From Avena insularis (lineage: Eukaryota > Streptophyta > Magnoliopsida > Poales > Poaceae): a DNA stretch of 64,000 bases. The stretch is taken from assembly GCA_023614405.1 (NCBI GenBank), contig CM042686.1, forward strand, positions 468,194,740 to 468,258,739, written 5' to 3'. The notes below the pieces were generated by a model, which saw nothing but the letters and a program-made list of their open reading frames with translations, did no database searches and was not told the DNA's origin. Below are positions 48,041-59,593 of this stretch, piece after piece. The position numbers and the translations under genes were made by a program. Every line of letters starts with the position of its first letter. The first letter of the stretch is position 1.

Positions 48041-51000
48041 TGTGCCCCCCGGATTAACCATCCGATAATCCCTCTTATGCATATAGCCATGATCCCCTAT
48101 CAGTCTTTCATGGAACATAGCCAACAAGTATCATTACAACATTCAAAACATAACGAGCAACACTTAAAATAATGCCATTATGGCTATACCTTACATGAGC
48201 CCATCCGGGTTACTTCAATCATCATAAGTGTAAGTTCATAAAGTGTAGAGACCAAGTCATGCCTTAACCTACAAGCAACTAACTAGGAGAACGTCCTAGC
48301 TCGGATAATCATCAACTTCTTTCCTTCTTCTGTTTCATCCTTCTCAAAGTCTGACCAAGTAAATAGCCAGAGACAATGACAGTGAGTACGTTTGAATGTA
48401 CTTGCAAACCACCCTAAGAGAGTAATAATAACAAGATATGCAGTATGGTTGTGGTATTAGGATGGCTCCAAATAGGGTTTTTCTAAATTAGTTTCTCTTG
48501 TAGATATGGAATCTCCATATCCTTGTTAAAAACTTCTGTAAAATATTTCGAGATCATTTGGAAACCATTTGTTTTGAAAACTACTAGGATGGGGTCACCC
48601 ATTTTGCCTTCCTTCCGTTCATTTCCACGACCAAACCTATTTACTTCCTTTCCGACCATTCCATGGTCAAATTATTTCCAAAGCCTTTTTGCTTTTCCGA
48701 AATCCCTTTTTGAAATCAAAACCAACATCGCTATGCATCAACTTTTCCAACCGTCCATGACCGCAGACATGGCTATTCGAATAGATTTACACTCTATAGA
48801 GGTTGTACACTTTTTACCCACAAGATTTGGTACATATGCCGTGAGCAACCACAGATCGTCATACATTAGTATGCGGGGTTCAAATAATCAAACAAGACCT
48901 TCGAAATGCCCACTCTAGTATAAGAGCCTACCCTATGAGTTGTTCCCCTCAAGATCGGGATTTCGGGTACCGAGGACCAATCAGAGCGTGTTTTACAATC
49001 GCACAAAGTGTGCGCTTTCAATGAGAGTATCATAGTAACACCTGGCTGCCCGTAGACTATTCATTTCTTCCCCTGATCCATGCCTCAGCAAGGGACCATT
49101 TGCCGGGGAAGACCTGGCCGCCAAGGACCGGAATCCCGTGTAGTAGTTGTGAGACAACTTATACTAGAGTAAACAAACTTCGAGTCAAGCCCATTCCCAT
49201 ATAGGGGTCATGTGGTTGCACAATTTAGTTGTTCGGCCAAACTACATAGAACCAGGTGTATTTTCGCAAACATTTTTCTCCTCTTTCAGGTAGTACCCCT
49301 TTTTCAAAACAAGACTCATTTTCTTTCCTCAAACTCTTTTGGTAAGCAATCCTTATCAAGGTTTTACCATAAAACCTTTTTGTAAAAAAATCCTATTTCC
49401 CAACCTATAGTTTTGCGATGGCTAAAAAGGGTTTCCAAGGGGATGTGGTGTGAACCACCATCTATACTACGAGGGAAAAGATAGGTGTGTCCAAGGGTAG
49501 TACCTAATAGTACCATTTGTACAAGTTTCGAGAAGCCAAACCAATACAATATATAATATAGAAGTAGTGAAAACAATGCATTTGAATAAATAAGTAAGAG
49601 AAAACATGCAAAAATTAAATAATAGGGCAAGGCTTATGAGCAAGTAGGGGCTTTCCTTTCACCAGCAATATGTCCCTGGGCTTCTTCTTAGAAATCTAGT
49701 AATAAAAATTATTCCTCCTCTTTATTGACGTGGTCACAGTCGCAACTATCGTGATCGCATAGCACACATGCAAACAAGCAAGACATGACAATCAACAAAA
49801 GGAAATAAAGCACCAGTACTATACAACAATCAAATGAGCAAGAAAACAACACCCTTTAGTAGCTTTTAGATTATCAACACATGTCAATTGGATTTATCTT
49901 ATTAGGGAAGGTTTGATGGTTTTAGCAAAGTGCCATAAGGATAGATGCTTTTCTGTTCATTTAAAATCATCTCAAAACTTATATGATCAAGTGTTGAGTG
50001 ATAGTGGATGATATGGGGCATGATCAGGGTGAGTGGGAGTTTAGTCAGGATCACCATATTAGATTTGAAAGGAATTTAAATTGGGAGTTTTGAAGTTTTA
50101 GGGAGGAATGTGATCTAGTGTTTTATTATCATGATACCCACTTAATCATGCTAGATTAAGTGACCCGAGGCTTTAATTGGATTCAAGGGGCACATGGGTA
50201 GATAGACCAAGTGATGCAGATCATCATGGTACATATATTGGATATTGATCATGATTGAGTGTTTGTAGAAATGATGTCAAACTTTATTGAAAATAAGGAA
50301 ATCAAAACAGAATATCATCTTGCCTTCAAAACCATGAGGGTTTAAGAAGTACAAGGCTCCAATGGTAGCAAGTAAATTATGTGTTGGTAGTCAAGGTTAA
50401 GTAGATCACAAACATGTCAAGAGTTGTTAAAAATAAGGTGTCATGGAGTTGGGAGCTTCTGCCAAAGCAGGCATGTTGGTAAGGTTGGTAGAAACATATT
50501 ATTTTCTTGACTACAAAACCATCAAGGACAAGTGGGTCCAAGGATGATCTGGCCAATGGCAAGAATGGGAGTTGCAAGTACTCATGATGGTTTACAATAT
50601 GGTTTGAATGCATTTCCAAAAATTCACAAGGATTAATATAGGTAGGGACTCAAAGATGGGATGTTGATAACAGTTTCATACTTAGTCAAAATTTGAATGG
50701 TCTTGGTTTTTTGACTACGGTACAAGATGGAGGGGGTTTGATGGGATGCATGGTTCCCAACTCATCATCAATTGGATGATATTTAAGAGTAGTTTATGTA
50801 GAAGAGATCCATGGCTTTAAGTGGTCTCCACTTCTTTGGAACTATTAAAATAATGTGACCCAAGATTGAATCTAATATAGCCAACAGAATATCAAAGTAG
50901 TGATTAGAGATCAGGATAAGCTTGGGAACCTAGGTGAATGGGTTCCTAGATCAAGATTAAGTGGTGGTGGTTGTAAGGGACATCACAAGGATAGGATAAA

Positions 51001-51877
51001 GTAGGCTCCTTGCCTAAGGATTTTATAGAGTGGTGTTAACTTAGAATTTGCAAAGGTGTGGTAACACAAGAAGGAAGGTAGCCCTCCCTACTAGGGTTTG
51101 GATGTTGTAGTTGTCCAGAGAGTAGAATGAGATGTGATTAGGTGACTATTATCATTATTTTTCTTGATAAGAGTTGTTTAAGACGAGGGAGTGTAGGGAA
51201 GGGGTTGAGGATCTTTCTAGTCATCCTCTTGAGATGGATAGGATGAATGGTTGATTAAGGAGGTTTACTTATAGGGTGAGATTCTAGGGTGGCTCATACT
51301 AGTTCCTAATCAAGCAAGTCAAATAGCAGATCAAGGAAATTCATCTTAATAAGTAGATTGAGGCAATTCATCTTAACTGGCTCAAGACTACAAGATCAAT
51401 CCTAGCTTGAGGTATAGATAGGTCATTTGAAGGGTTGGAGTTTTGAAGAAGGTAAGAGTCCCTTGGAACTTCTACCAAGAGTGGAACTCAAAAGTTTTTT
51501 AAAGGGTTTTGTAAAGGCTATAGGTAAGGTCATGGAAGTTCTGTCTTGAAAATATAAGGAGAGGACATTGTATAGGTCTCCATAATTTTGTCAATAGAAG
51601 ATAACAAAACATTTTAGTTTTACAAATTCATCTTTGATCTTGTTTGAAAAGTCAGAATATTTGAGAATATATAAGGTAAGCCAAGACATATGTTTTGTTA
51701 AATAGCTTTCGTAAACCTTTGAGAGGATAGATAATTATCTTGATCACAACACAAGCACAAACAAAGGTAGAGCAATCAACACACAACTACTGTACACTAT
51801 GCAGGAAAACGTTTTTGTTCCCCCTATTTTTTGCACTTTGGACACATAACCAATGTTACTAAAAGTGGGGTATCACA
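48041..51877 (-). repeat. 5' LTR of element F (3837 bp)
   Basis: Colinear with the left LTR but lacking about 2.1 kb between TTATCTTATTAG (49893-49904) and GGTTTGATGGTTTTAGC. The missing part is GC-rich in the partner. Confidence 0.82.
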
Positions 51878-52329
51878 GAAGTAGTCAGAGCTACGAGTTG
51901 GTGCTGACCCGGTGATAGAAGACCGAGGGCTTCGCAAGCTTCAAGGGTAAACCCTAATCTCTTGCTAATTATAATTTATTATTAGTTAGCTGGTGGATAA
52001 CGTTAGTTAGTTGTATGAATATTGGTTCGGATAGATCAGTAATGACATTAGATTATTATCTATGTAGCTAGTCGTGGAGTCTTTTGTAGACTATATTATG
52101 TCATGCTATTTAGTTTTTGATGAGTATTAGTATTTTTTACGTTGACAGATATGTTAGATATAGTGAAGTTTGTTTTTACTACAATTAGGGTCAAGTCTAA
52201 AAAAAATCATAAGGGAGTTGATTTGAGTGAGTTTCAGGATATAGAGTTGGAATTGATGACCCCTCTAACATGGATCATTAGTTAGTTGAATGACTGGTTA
52301 GCAACATGTTTAGGACTTCCTGATACATA
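51878..52329 (+). other. Flank between element F and the PMD fragment
   Basis: AT-rich, no frame recognised. It belongs to the PMD-bearing unit and may be leader or first-intron sequence of that gene. Confidence 0.35.
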
Positions 52330-52480
52330 CACCGTTGGTATGCATGCATTGTGGACAAATTCAAGGTCAACATGGCTTCACCACTACTCGGCTAAACCAT
52401 GACCAGTCATTACTCACATGCTTGGTGGACCGATGGAGTCCCAAGACGCACACGTTTCACTTCCGATGGGGAGAGATGAC
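52330..52480 (+). pseudogene. Plant mobile domain (PMD) pseudogene, first part
   Basis: The frame from about 52378 reads FTTTRLNHDQSLLTCLVDRW and continues SPKTHTFHFRWGEM, the signature of the PMD (aminotransferase-like mobile domain, PF10536): the LL..LVDRW..ETHTFH..GEMT block. It runs straight into the insertion site of element C at 52480 and resumes at 59594. Upstream sequence is too decayed to define a start. PMD proteins in plants include MAIN/MAIL-type nuclear proteins; many other copies lie in transposons. Confidence 0.7.
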
Positions 52481-53845
52481 TGATGCGTTGCTAAGGTATC
52501 CATAATTTTTGATGTTCCATGCTTGGTTTTATCTACTTTCTTATGTTTTGTTCCAACTTTGGAGTACTTTCTATACACTTTCTTGGACTAACCTATTAAC
52601 AAGAGCCACAGTGCCAGCTGCCTGTTTTCTGCTATTTTTGGTTCCAGGAAAGTCAGAAAATGAATATTCTCGGAATTGGACGGGACAAAAGCCAAAGTCA
52701 GTTTTTCACCAAGGGACACAAGGAGCCAGAGTACCAGGCGGAGAGGGGCCAGGGGGCCGCCACACCACCTGGCCGCACGGCCCAGCCTCGCCTGTGCCAG
52801 GGGGTGGTCTGGCCGCCTCCGGTACCCCCTCAGCCTCCCCTTTCGCCTATAATATGCCTCCGATACAGAAACCCTAAGTACCCGATCAAAATTCCACGAA
52901 AGATTCTGTAGCCGCCGTCATCTCTATCCCTAGATCGGGAGGGATCTGAAGCTCTTCCCGGCACCCTGCCGGAGAGCGGAATTCACCCTGGAGGCCTTCT
53001 TCATCATCATGCAAGCCTCCGGCGTGATGCGTGAGTAGTTCATCTCTGGACTACGGGTCCATATAGTAGCTAGATGGCTGGTTCTCCTCCTTTGTGTTAT
53101 CATGTTTAGATCTTGTGAGCTCCGTTCATGATCAAGATCATCTATTTGTAATTCATACATGTTGTGTTTGCGGGGATCCGATGGATATTGAGATGCTATT
53201 TCAGATTGATTATTGATTCTATCATATCTTTGTTATTTGTGATCTTGCATGCTTTCTGTTGTTAGTAGCTATCTTGGCCAAGAAGATGCTAGCAACTCCA
53301 AGAGTTAGTATTTATGCTCGATAGTGGGTTCATGCCTCTAGTTATCTAGGGAAGTGGCAGAAATCTCTAAGGTACTAGATGTGTTGTTTCTACTAGGGAG
53401 AAAAAACAATCCTTTGTTCATAGAACAATCGTACTGTTTACTTTACACACAATGCATAATGCAATTATCTGTTGCTTGCAACTTAATACTGGAGGGGGTT
53501 CAGATGATAACCTAAAGGTGGATTATTAGTCATAGATGTAGTTGGATTACGGTCTATGTATAATGTTGTAATGCCCAATCAAGTCTCAAAGAATTCAAGA
53601 TGAGTAGTATATGCATGATTGCTTTCTCGGTGTTTGTCAATTGCCCCGTTGTAATTTGTTCACCCAACATGTCATCTATCTTAAGGAGAGCCACCACTAG
53701 TTCAGCTAGCAACATCTTGGAGGTGTTTCCTTGCTCCTACTGGATTGATAACCTTGGTTTCATAACTAAGGAAAAACTTGCTGTTGTGCTCATCATACCT
53801 TCCTCTTGGGGTTCCCCAACGAGCTAGATATATTTTGGGCCATCA
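52481..53845 (+). repeat. 5' LTR of element C, with 232-bp deletion
   Basis: It begins TGATGCGTTGC (partner TGATACGTTGC) and ends GGCCATCA. It lacks the segment corresponding to about 59217-59448 of the 3' LTR; the junction at 53700/53701 lies in the short shared sequence AG/AGT. Confidence 0.9.
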
Positions 53846-53856
53846 AGCACTTTTTC

Positions 53857-53874
53857 TGGCGCCGTTGCCGTGGA
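53857..53874 (+). promoter_or_regulatory. Primer binding site, tRNA-Asp type
   Basis: TGGCGCCGTTGCCGTGGA is complementary to the 3' end of plant tRNA-Asp (GUC) except for one base (GTGG for GGGG). It lies 11 nt after the LTR. Confidence 0.82.
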
Positions 53875-54076
53875 GTGAAGGACATCTTCACAAGGGGAGT
53901 CCCTCATAACCAATCTCTTTACTTTGTTATTTTTGTTTTGCTTAGTTTATTTCTGCTTTGTTTGCTTGTTTCTTTATTAAAAACACAAAAAATTAGTTCC
54001 TACTATAGTTGTTATTTTCATTGGTCTGTTATTGTCTTGCTTTATCATGCTTTCTATCAATGGTTGGTTTCTTTGA

Positions 54077-55230
54077 AACTGAATCTTATTGGCAAGGTGG
54101 GTTCACGGAAGAACAAAAATATTATTATAAGGAACACCGCTTGTCACAAAAAGGGAAACACTTATGGGAACAAATTGATAAATTGTATACCATTGCTATA
54201 AGCGTGTGCTCTACTTATAATGTTACTTGTTGCTTTGATAAATCTTGTTGCTGTAGGAGATATAAACACCTCCCTTTGCAATGTGAGTAGAATGATGATG
54301 TTACCATATCTTCTTATGTTAAGGGAAATTATGACTTTTATGATGTGGAACAAATTGAAGAATTTATTGCTTGGAAGGGTGCATTTGAACTTGCTAGTTT
54401 GCTTGAAAATACTGATGATTCACCTTATAATATGAGGTTTATGATATACTTAAATTTTGCTTTGATAATTACAAGGTAGAAAATGGCTATATTCTTGAAT
54501 ATCTTAATAGATGCTCTCCACCAATGGAAGAGACTAATGCCTTGCAGGAGCCTATGGAAGAAAAAATTGCTGAAACTGGAATCTCATTGGATAAAAAAGA
54601 GGAGGAGAGTGATGGTAAAGAGGAGGAAGAATGGATCTACCCATCCCTACCTTCTAATGAGAGTAACTCTTTACCCCTTACATTATTTGATTGTCCCCCA
54701 TGCTTACCAAAGGAGGACGAATGTCATGTTCCTGTGGATTCTTTTGAAAATGTTTATAATAAAGCTCTAGATTATGGTCCTATATTGGTTGATAATATTA
54801 ATTGTACTACTATTTAAAATGAGATTGATCAGTCATCTTGTTATAAAATTGTTAAAAGTAGGTTTGAAGGTTTTAATCCCACTATTTTTGAGCTTAATAA
54901 AAATTATGTGTTTGTAGATCATGAAAAGCATGCTTTATGTGATAGTTATATTGTTGAGTTTATTCATGAGGCTACTGAAAATTATTATGAGAGAGGAAAA
55001 TATGGTTGTAGAAGTTTTCATGGTATTGAAACACCTCTCTATGTGCTGAAAGTTTTGAAGTTACTTTTGTTTTATCTTCCTATGCCTGTCACTTTGTTCT
55101 TTGCGAATTTATTTGCATACAATATTCCTATGCATAGGAAGTCGGTTAGACTTAAATGTGTTTTAATTTGCTTCTTGATGCTCTCTTTTACTTCAATTCA
55201 TATATTTTATGTGAGCATCTTCTCAAACTA
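54077..55230 (+). pseudogene. Unknown protein of non-autonomous gypsy element C
   Basis: A coding tract that is not gag or pol sits where gag-pol would be. First segment: YWQGGFTEEQKYYYKEHRLS, then a Cys-rich stretch with CCFDKSCCCRRYKHLPLQC, cut by TAG 54288-54290. After a frameshift near 54440 it continues as an acidic Lys/Glu region (KKEEESDGKEEEEW), a conserved-looking DSFENVYNKALDYGP, a TAA at 54815-54817, and then in the same frame NYYERGKYGCRSFHGIETPL and a hydrophobic C-terminal part (LLLFYLPMPVTLFFANLFAY), possibly membrane-spanning. I recall similar hypothetical proteins from wheat and barley repeats, but no known domain or function. Total length about 380 codons if the breaks are ignored. 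Confidence 0.55.
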
Positions 55231-57998
55231 TCATGCCCAAATTAAAGGCGTTAAAAAAAAGTACTTATTGGGAGATAACCCAAAAGTTTTAGGTGAGTCT
55301 TGGAAGTTATAATAATCGTTCCTTATCCTTTTTATTTGCTTTTTGTGCCAAGAGTAACCTGTAATGAGAGAGAAGTAATGATTGGGAAAATTGATGTCCC
55401 GAAATAGATTTCTGTGCTTCACCGTCAAAATTCGTGTAAAATCTCTGTACTTCGTTTTGAGGCGTGAATTTTTGTGCTTCTGCCCCAGGTTGTTATATAA
55501 CTTTTGTTAGTTCAACACTTTTCGATTTGAGCAACAGAAGGTCTTCGAAAAAAATTGTATTTACCTGCTGGTCTGTTTTGACAGATTTCTGCCATTATTT
55601 GCATTTGCTTCTTGTTGGTTCCTTTTTGAGTTCTTTTGGGGAATTGAGATTTTTGAGGGAAGTGCTACAGTAGCTTGTGTTTTAGTGGAAGTTTTATTTG
55701 TGTTGGAACTGAACCTAAAGACTTATTATATTGAGTGCACTAATGTTGCTAATAAAGATTGTGTGAAGTTTGGTATGAAGGAAAAATTTCAGGTGTATGG
55801 AAGGAATGAGTAATGAGATGAAGGATGGACTAAATCTCAAGCTTGGGGATGCCACGCGTGTCACCCCAAGAAATATCCAAGAGGTACAAGCGTCAAAGCT
55901 TGGGGATGCGCAAGGCATCCCCTTCTTCATCAATAAAAATTTCAGGTTTCTTCCAAACACTTCATTTTTTTGTTTCATGCACAGTTGTGTTGTTCTTGGA
56001 GCGTCTTCTTTTTCATTTTCGTTTTGGTTTTTCATTTTCTTGATTGTCTTAGTTTTCTGAATAAATTGGTTGGACCCCCTCTTTCATACATTGGTTTTCA
56101 AATAGTTTGGTTTGGATTGGAAGAGAGTAGGAAAGTTCATGCTTAAGTGGTAAAGCGAGCTTGTTTTTGACTGTGGCCTATGCTTTGTCATGCCATGCTT
56201 GATATTGTTTTGGCTTTATGCTTAGTATTCTTTTCTGTAGCATGACTTGTTATAAACAATTGAGATTGCTTAATGTGCCTTGGAAGAATCATGCGTTGTT
56301 TTTAGCATATTAAAGCATAGTATTGTGGTATTCTCCTTTGATGCTTTATTTGGGTTGACTTGGCACATTCTCACACCATGTTATGACTATCCCAAGTCAC
56401 CATAAGTCTTTATGATCCTTTAGTTTTCAACTTGTAGTATCATTTTATGCTTTGATTAATGATGTTTTGTCGCTCTACATGATTATGGCCATTATTGCTC
56501 TCTTAGTTGGTCGCTCCCAGTCTTTTGCTAGCCTCCATAATCAAGTATGAGTTCCACTCATGCATCCAACTCCTAAAACCAAGTTATTCCAAAGAGTCCA
56601 CCATACCTACCTATTAGCATATGCTATTCCAAGTATATTCATGTTTTTATCTACCTTCCGAATTAAACTTGTTATGAGAAAACTAGTGATTAAAGCTCTC
56701 ACGAACTTGATGTCACACTTTACTTTTCTTGCCCTTAATAAACTTGAATCATTGTTTCGTCTATGTTGTATATGCTTGCACTTATATGTTGGGGATTAGC
56801 AAAACCATGCTGTCATGGGGAACGCTTTCAACATTGCACTTGTACTTTGTACCTAGTTGATATCATGCTCTTTTGTCTATGGATGTCGTCGGTGTGAAAT
56901 GAAAGGGGAGCTTGTAAGTCCATGGAGTTATGTATGTGTGTTAGAGAAACACCTGGGCCGCTGGTCTAATCCATGCTGTCATGGTGGAAACCTGCAGCGT
57001 AACCATAATGAGTTGTCTATGAAGCATTCTTCTGATAAAAAAAAGAGTCACATATTTATAAAAAAAAGTGAAAAAGAGAAAAAAAGAGATATGAGAAAAG
57101 AGGAAAGAGAGAAAAAAGCACCATTTTCCCATGGTAAATAAGAAGATTGCTGAGATGCTTGTTGTCTGCTTCCCTTGTCATTTTGATATGGGGATTCTTC
57201 CGTATCATCGGGCAAGAGGTACCCCGTTGGCGGTTCTCTATGATACACATGTACTTACTATGACAAGAACTTATCGGTAACTAAACTTGAGTAGCATGAG
57301 GAGCGGCCCTCGTATTCAAGGGACATGAGATTTCCAACTTATACTTTGTCAAGCATATACACCTTAGTTTGTTCACTTTAACCTTAATCACTTCAAGATG
57401 CTTATGATAGGGGCAATGAGAGCTGAAAGCTAATAAGTACCATAATTTTTGGAAGCTCTTTATGAAACTTGAGTCTCTACTTCCTTCTATGAAGGCCTTT
57501 CTTTTACTTTTATGTTGAGTCTCCACCTTCTATCTTTATACGCCTATTTTGAGAGCATAGTGTCCATGCTTAGTTCTATGTGCATTGTCCCAAGACTTGT
57601 TGATTGATGCATAGCTTTGATATTGCTTGTTTAAACTATTTGTATCTAGTCACTCTTATGAACTTTGAAGGTGTCCTATGCATTTATGTTTGGTATTCTA
57701 TGAGGGACAAGCGGAATGCTACTATGCTATGTTTACTTTATGTGAAACAAACAAACGTCTTGCAAAGCATTGTTATACATGAATCTTTTGTTTGTGCCTT
57801 TTCATGTTGCAACAGAGTTGCTTTGTCTTATTGTTAGAAGTTTATCTTTCATGTTATGATTGAAGTACTATGATCCCAGGTATCAATGTTTACAAATACA
57901 TTGATCAAGTTTATGATGGTGCATGTCACCTCAAAAATTATTCTTTCTTTTTATCACTTACCTACTCGAGGACGAGCAGGAGTTAAGCTTGGGGATGT
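55231..57998 (+). other. 3' non-coding region of element C
   Basis: Related to 6562-9343 of element B. The 13-mer AAGCTTGGGGATG occurs at 55839, 55896 and 57985; the last is the polypurine tract one base before the 3' LTR. The ORF at 55797-56060 is the counterpart of 8492-8755 in B. An A-rich stretch (57030-57120) gives a spurious Lys-rich frame. Confidence 0.7.
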
Positions 57999-59593
57999 TG
58001 ATACGTTGCTAACGTATCCATAATTTTTGATGTTCCATGATTGGTTTTATCTACTTTCTTATGTTTTGTTCCAACTTTGGAGTACTTTTTATACACTTTC
58101 TTGGATTAACCTATTAACAAGAGCCACAGTGACAGCTGTCTGTCTGCTGTTTTTGGTTCCACGAAAGTCAGAAAATGAATATTCTCGGAATTAGACGGGA
58201 CAAAAGCCAAAGTCAGTTTTTTACCAAGGGACACAAGGATCCAGAGTACGAGACAGAGAGGGGCCAGGGGGTCGCTACACCACCTAGCCACGTGGCCTAG
58301 CCTGGCCTGCGCCAGGGGGTGGTCTGGCCACCTCCTGCACCCCCTCGGCCTCCCCTTTCGCCTATAAGATGCCTCCGATACAGAAACCCTAAGTACCCGA
58401 TCAAAATTCCATGAAAGAGTCTGTAGTCGCCGTCATCTCCATCCCTAGATCGGGAGGGATCTGAAGCTCTTCTCGGCACCCTGTCAGAGAGGGGAATTCA
58501 CCCTAGAGGCCTTCTTCATCATCATGCAAGCCTCCGGTGTGATGCGTGATTAGTTCATCTCTGGACTACGAGTCCATGTCGTTGCTAGATGGCTGGTTCT
58601 CCTCCTTTGTGCTATCATGTTTAGATCTTGTGAGCTCCGTTCATGATCAAGATCATCTATTTGTAATTCATACATGTTGTGTTTGCGGGGATCCGATGGA
58701 TATTGAGATGCTATTTCAGATTGATTATTGATTCTATCATGTCTTTGTTATTTGTGATCTTGCATGCTTTTCGTTGTTAGTAGCTATCTTGGCTAAGTAG
58801 ATGCTAGCAACTCCAAGAGTTAGTATTTATGCTCGATAGTGGGTTCATGCCTCTAGTAATCTGGGGAAGTGACAGAAATCTCTAAGGTACTAGATGTGAT
58901 GTTGCTACTAGGGAGAAAACAACAATCCTTTATTCATAGAACAATCATATTGTTTACTTTACACGCAATGCGTAATGCAATTATCTGTTGCTTGCAACTT
59001 AATACTGGAGGGGGTTCGAATGATAACCTGAAGGTGGATTATTAGTCATAGATACAGTTGGATTACGGTCTATGTATAATGTTGTAATGCCCAATCAAGT
59101 CTCAAATGAGTCAAGATGAGTAGTATATGCATGATTGCTTTCTCGATGTTTATCAATTGCTCCGCTGTAATTTGTTCACCCAACATGTCATCTATCTTAA
59201 GGAGAGCCACCACTAGTGAACTATGGACCCCGGTCCTTTCTTTTATCATCAATATTCAATCAACTGTTTACTGCTTTCTGTTTACTTTCTGCAAACTATT
59301 ACTTTCTTCCACATAATATGTTTAATCCTTTGTTTTCAGCAAAACCGGTGAGATTGACAACCTCACTGTAAGTTGGGGGCAGAGTTCTGTGGTTGTGTTG
59401 TACAGGTTTCCACGTTGCTGCTGGCACCGATAGTGCGCCCTGCCAAAGTTCAGCTAGCAACACTTTGGAGGTGTTTCCTTGCTCCTACTGGATTGATAAC
59501 CTTGGTTTTATAACTGAGGGAAAACTTGCTGCTGTGCTCATCATACCTTCCTCTTGGGGTTCCCCAACGAGCTTGATATATTTTGGGCCATCA
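57999..59593 (+). repeat. 3' LTR of element C (complete)
   Basis: It begins TGATACGTTGC and ends GGCCATCA, 1595 bp, next to the ATGAC duplication. Adjacent to the polypurine tract ending at 57997. Confidence 0.92.

Larger units (their letters stand above)
39760..51877 (-). mobile_element. Non-coding LTR element F with giant LTRs (LARD-like), minus strand
   Basis: Direct repeats at 39760-45736 (5977 bp) and 48041-51877 (3837 bp) surround 2.3 kb without gag or pol. Read on the minus strand, LTRs begin TGTAACACCCC (TGTGATACCCC in the right copy) and end in ...GGGCACA or GGGCCCCACA. Next to the right LTR, TGGTATCAGAGCC (48036-48024) is an exact tRNA-iMet primer site, and AAAGGGGGAAGG (about 45749-45738) next to the left LTR is the polypurine tract, so the orientation is secure. 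Giant LTRs around a short non-coding interior match the LARD class (Sukkula-like in barley). LTR divergence is above 10% by eye; no clean TSD (CAGTC left, GAAGT right). Confidence 0.85.

Noticed and set aside
39755..51882. Target duplication for element F
   Set aside because: CAGTC on the left and GAAGT on the right do not match; no shift of the LTR edges gives a convincing 5-bp repeat.
57030..57141. Lys/Glu-rich frame in the 3' region of element C
   Set aside because: It is an A-rich, simple-sequence artefact; the counterpart in element B does not keep it.
4970..59593. Elements B (minus) and C (plus) form a 47-kb inverted repeat pair
   Set aside because: Each has its own perfect target duplication, so they are independent insertions of one abundant family; the inverted arrangement is coincidental.
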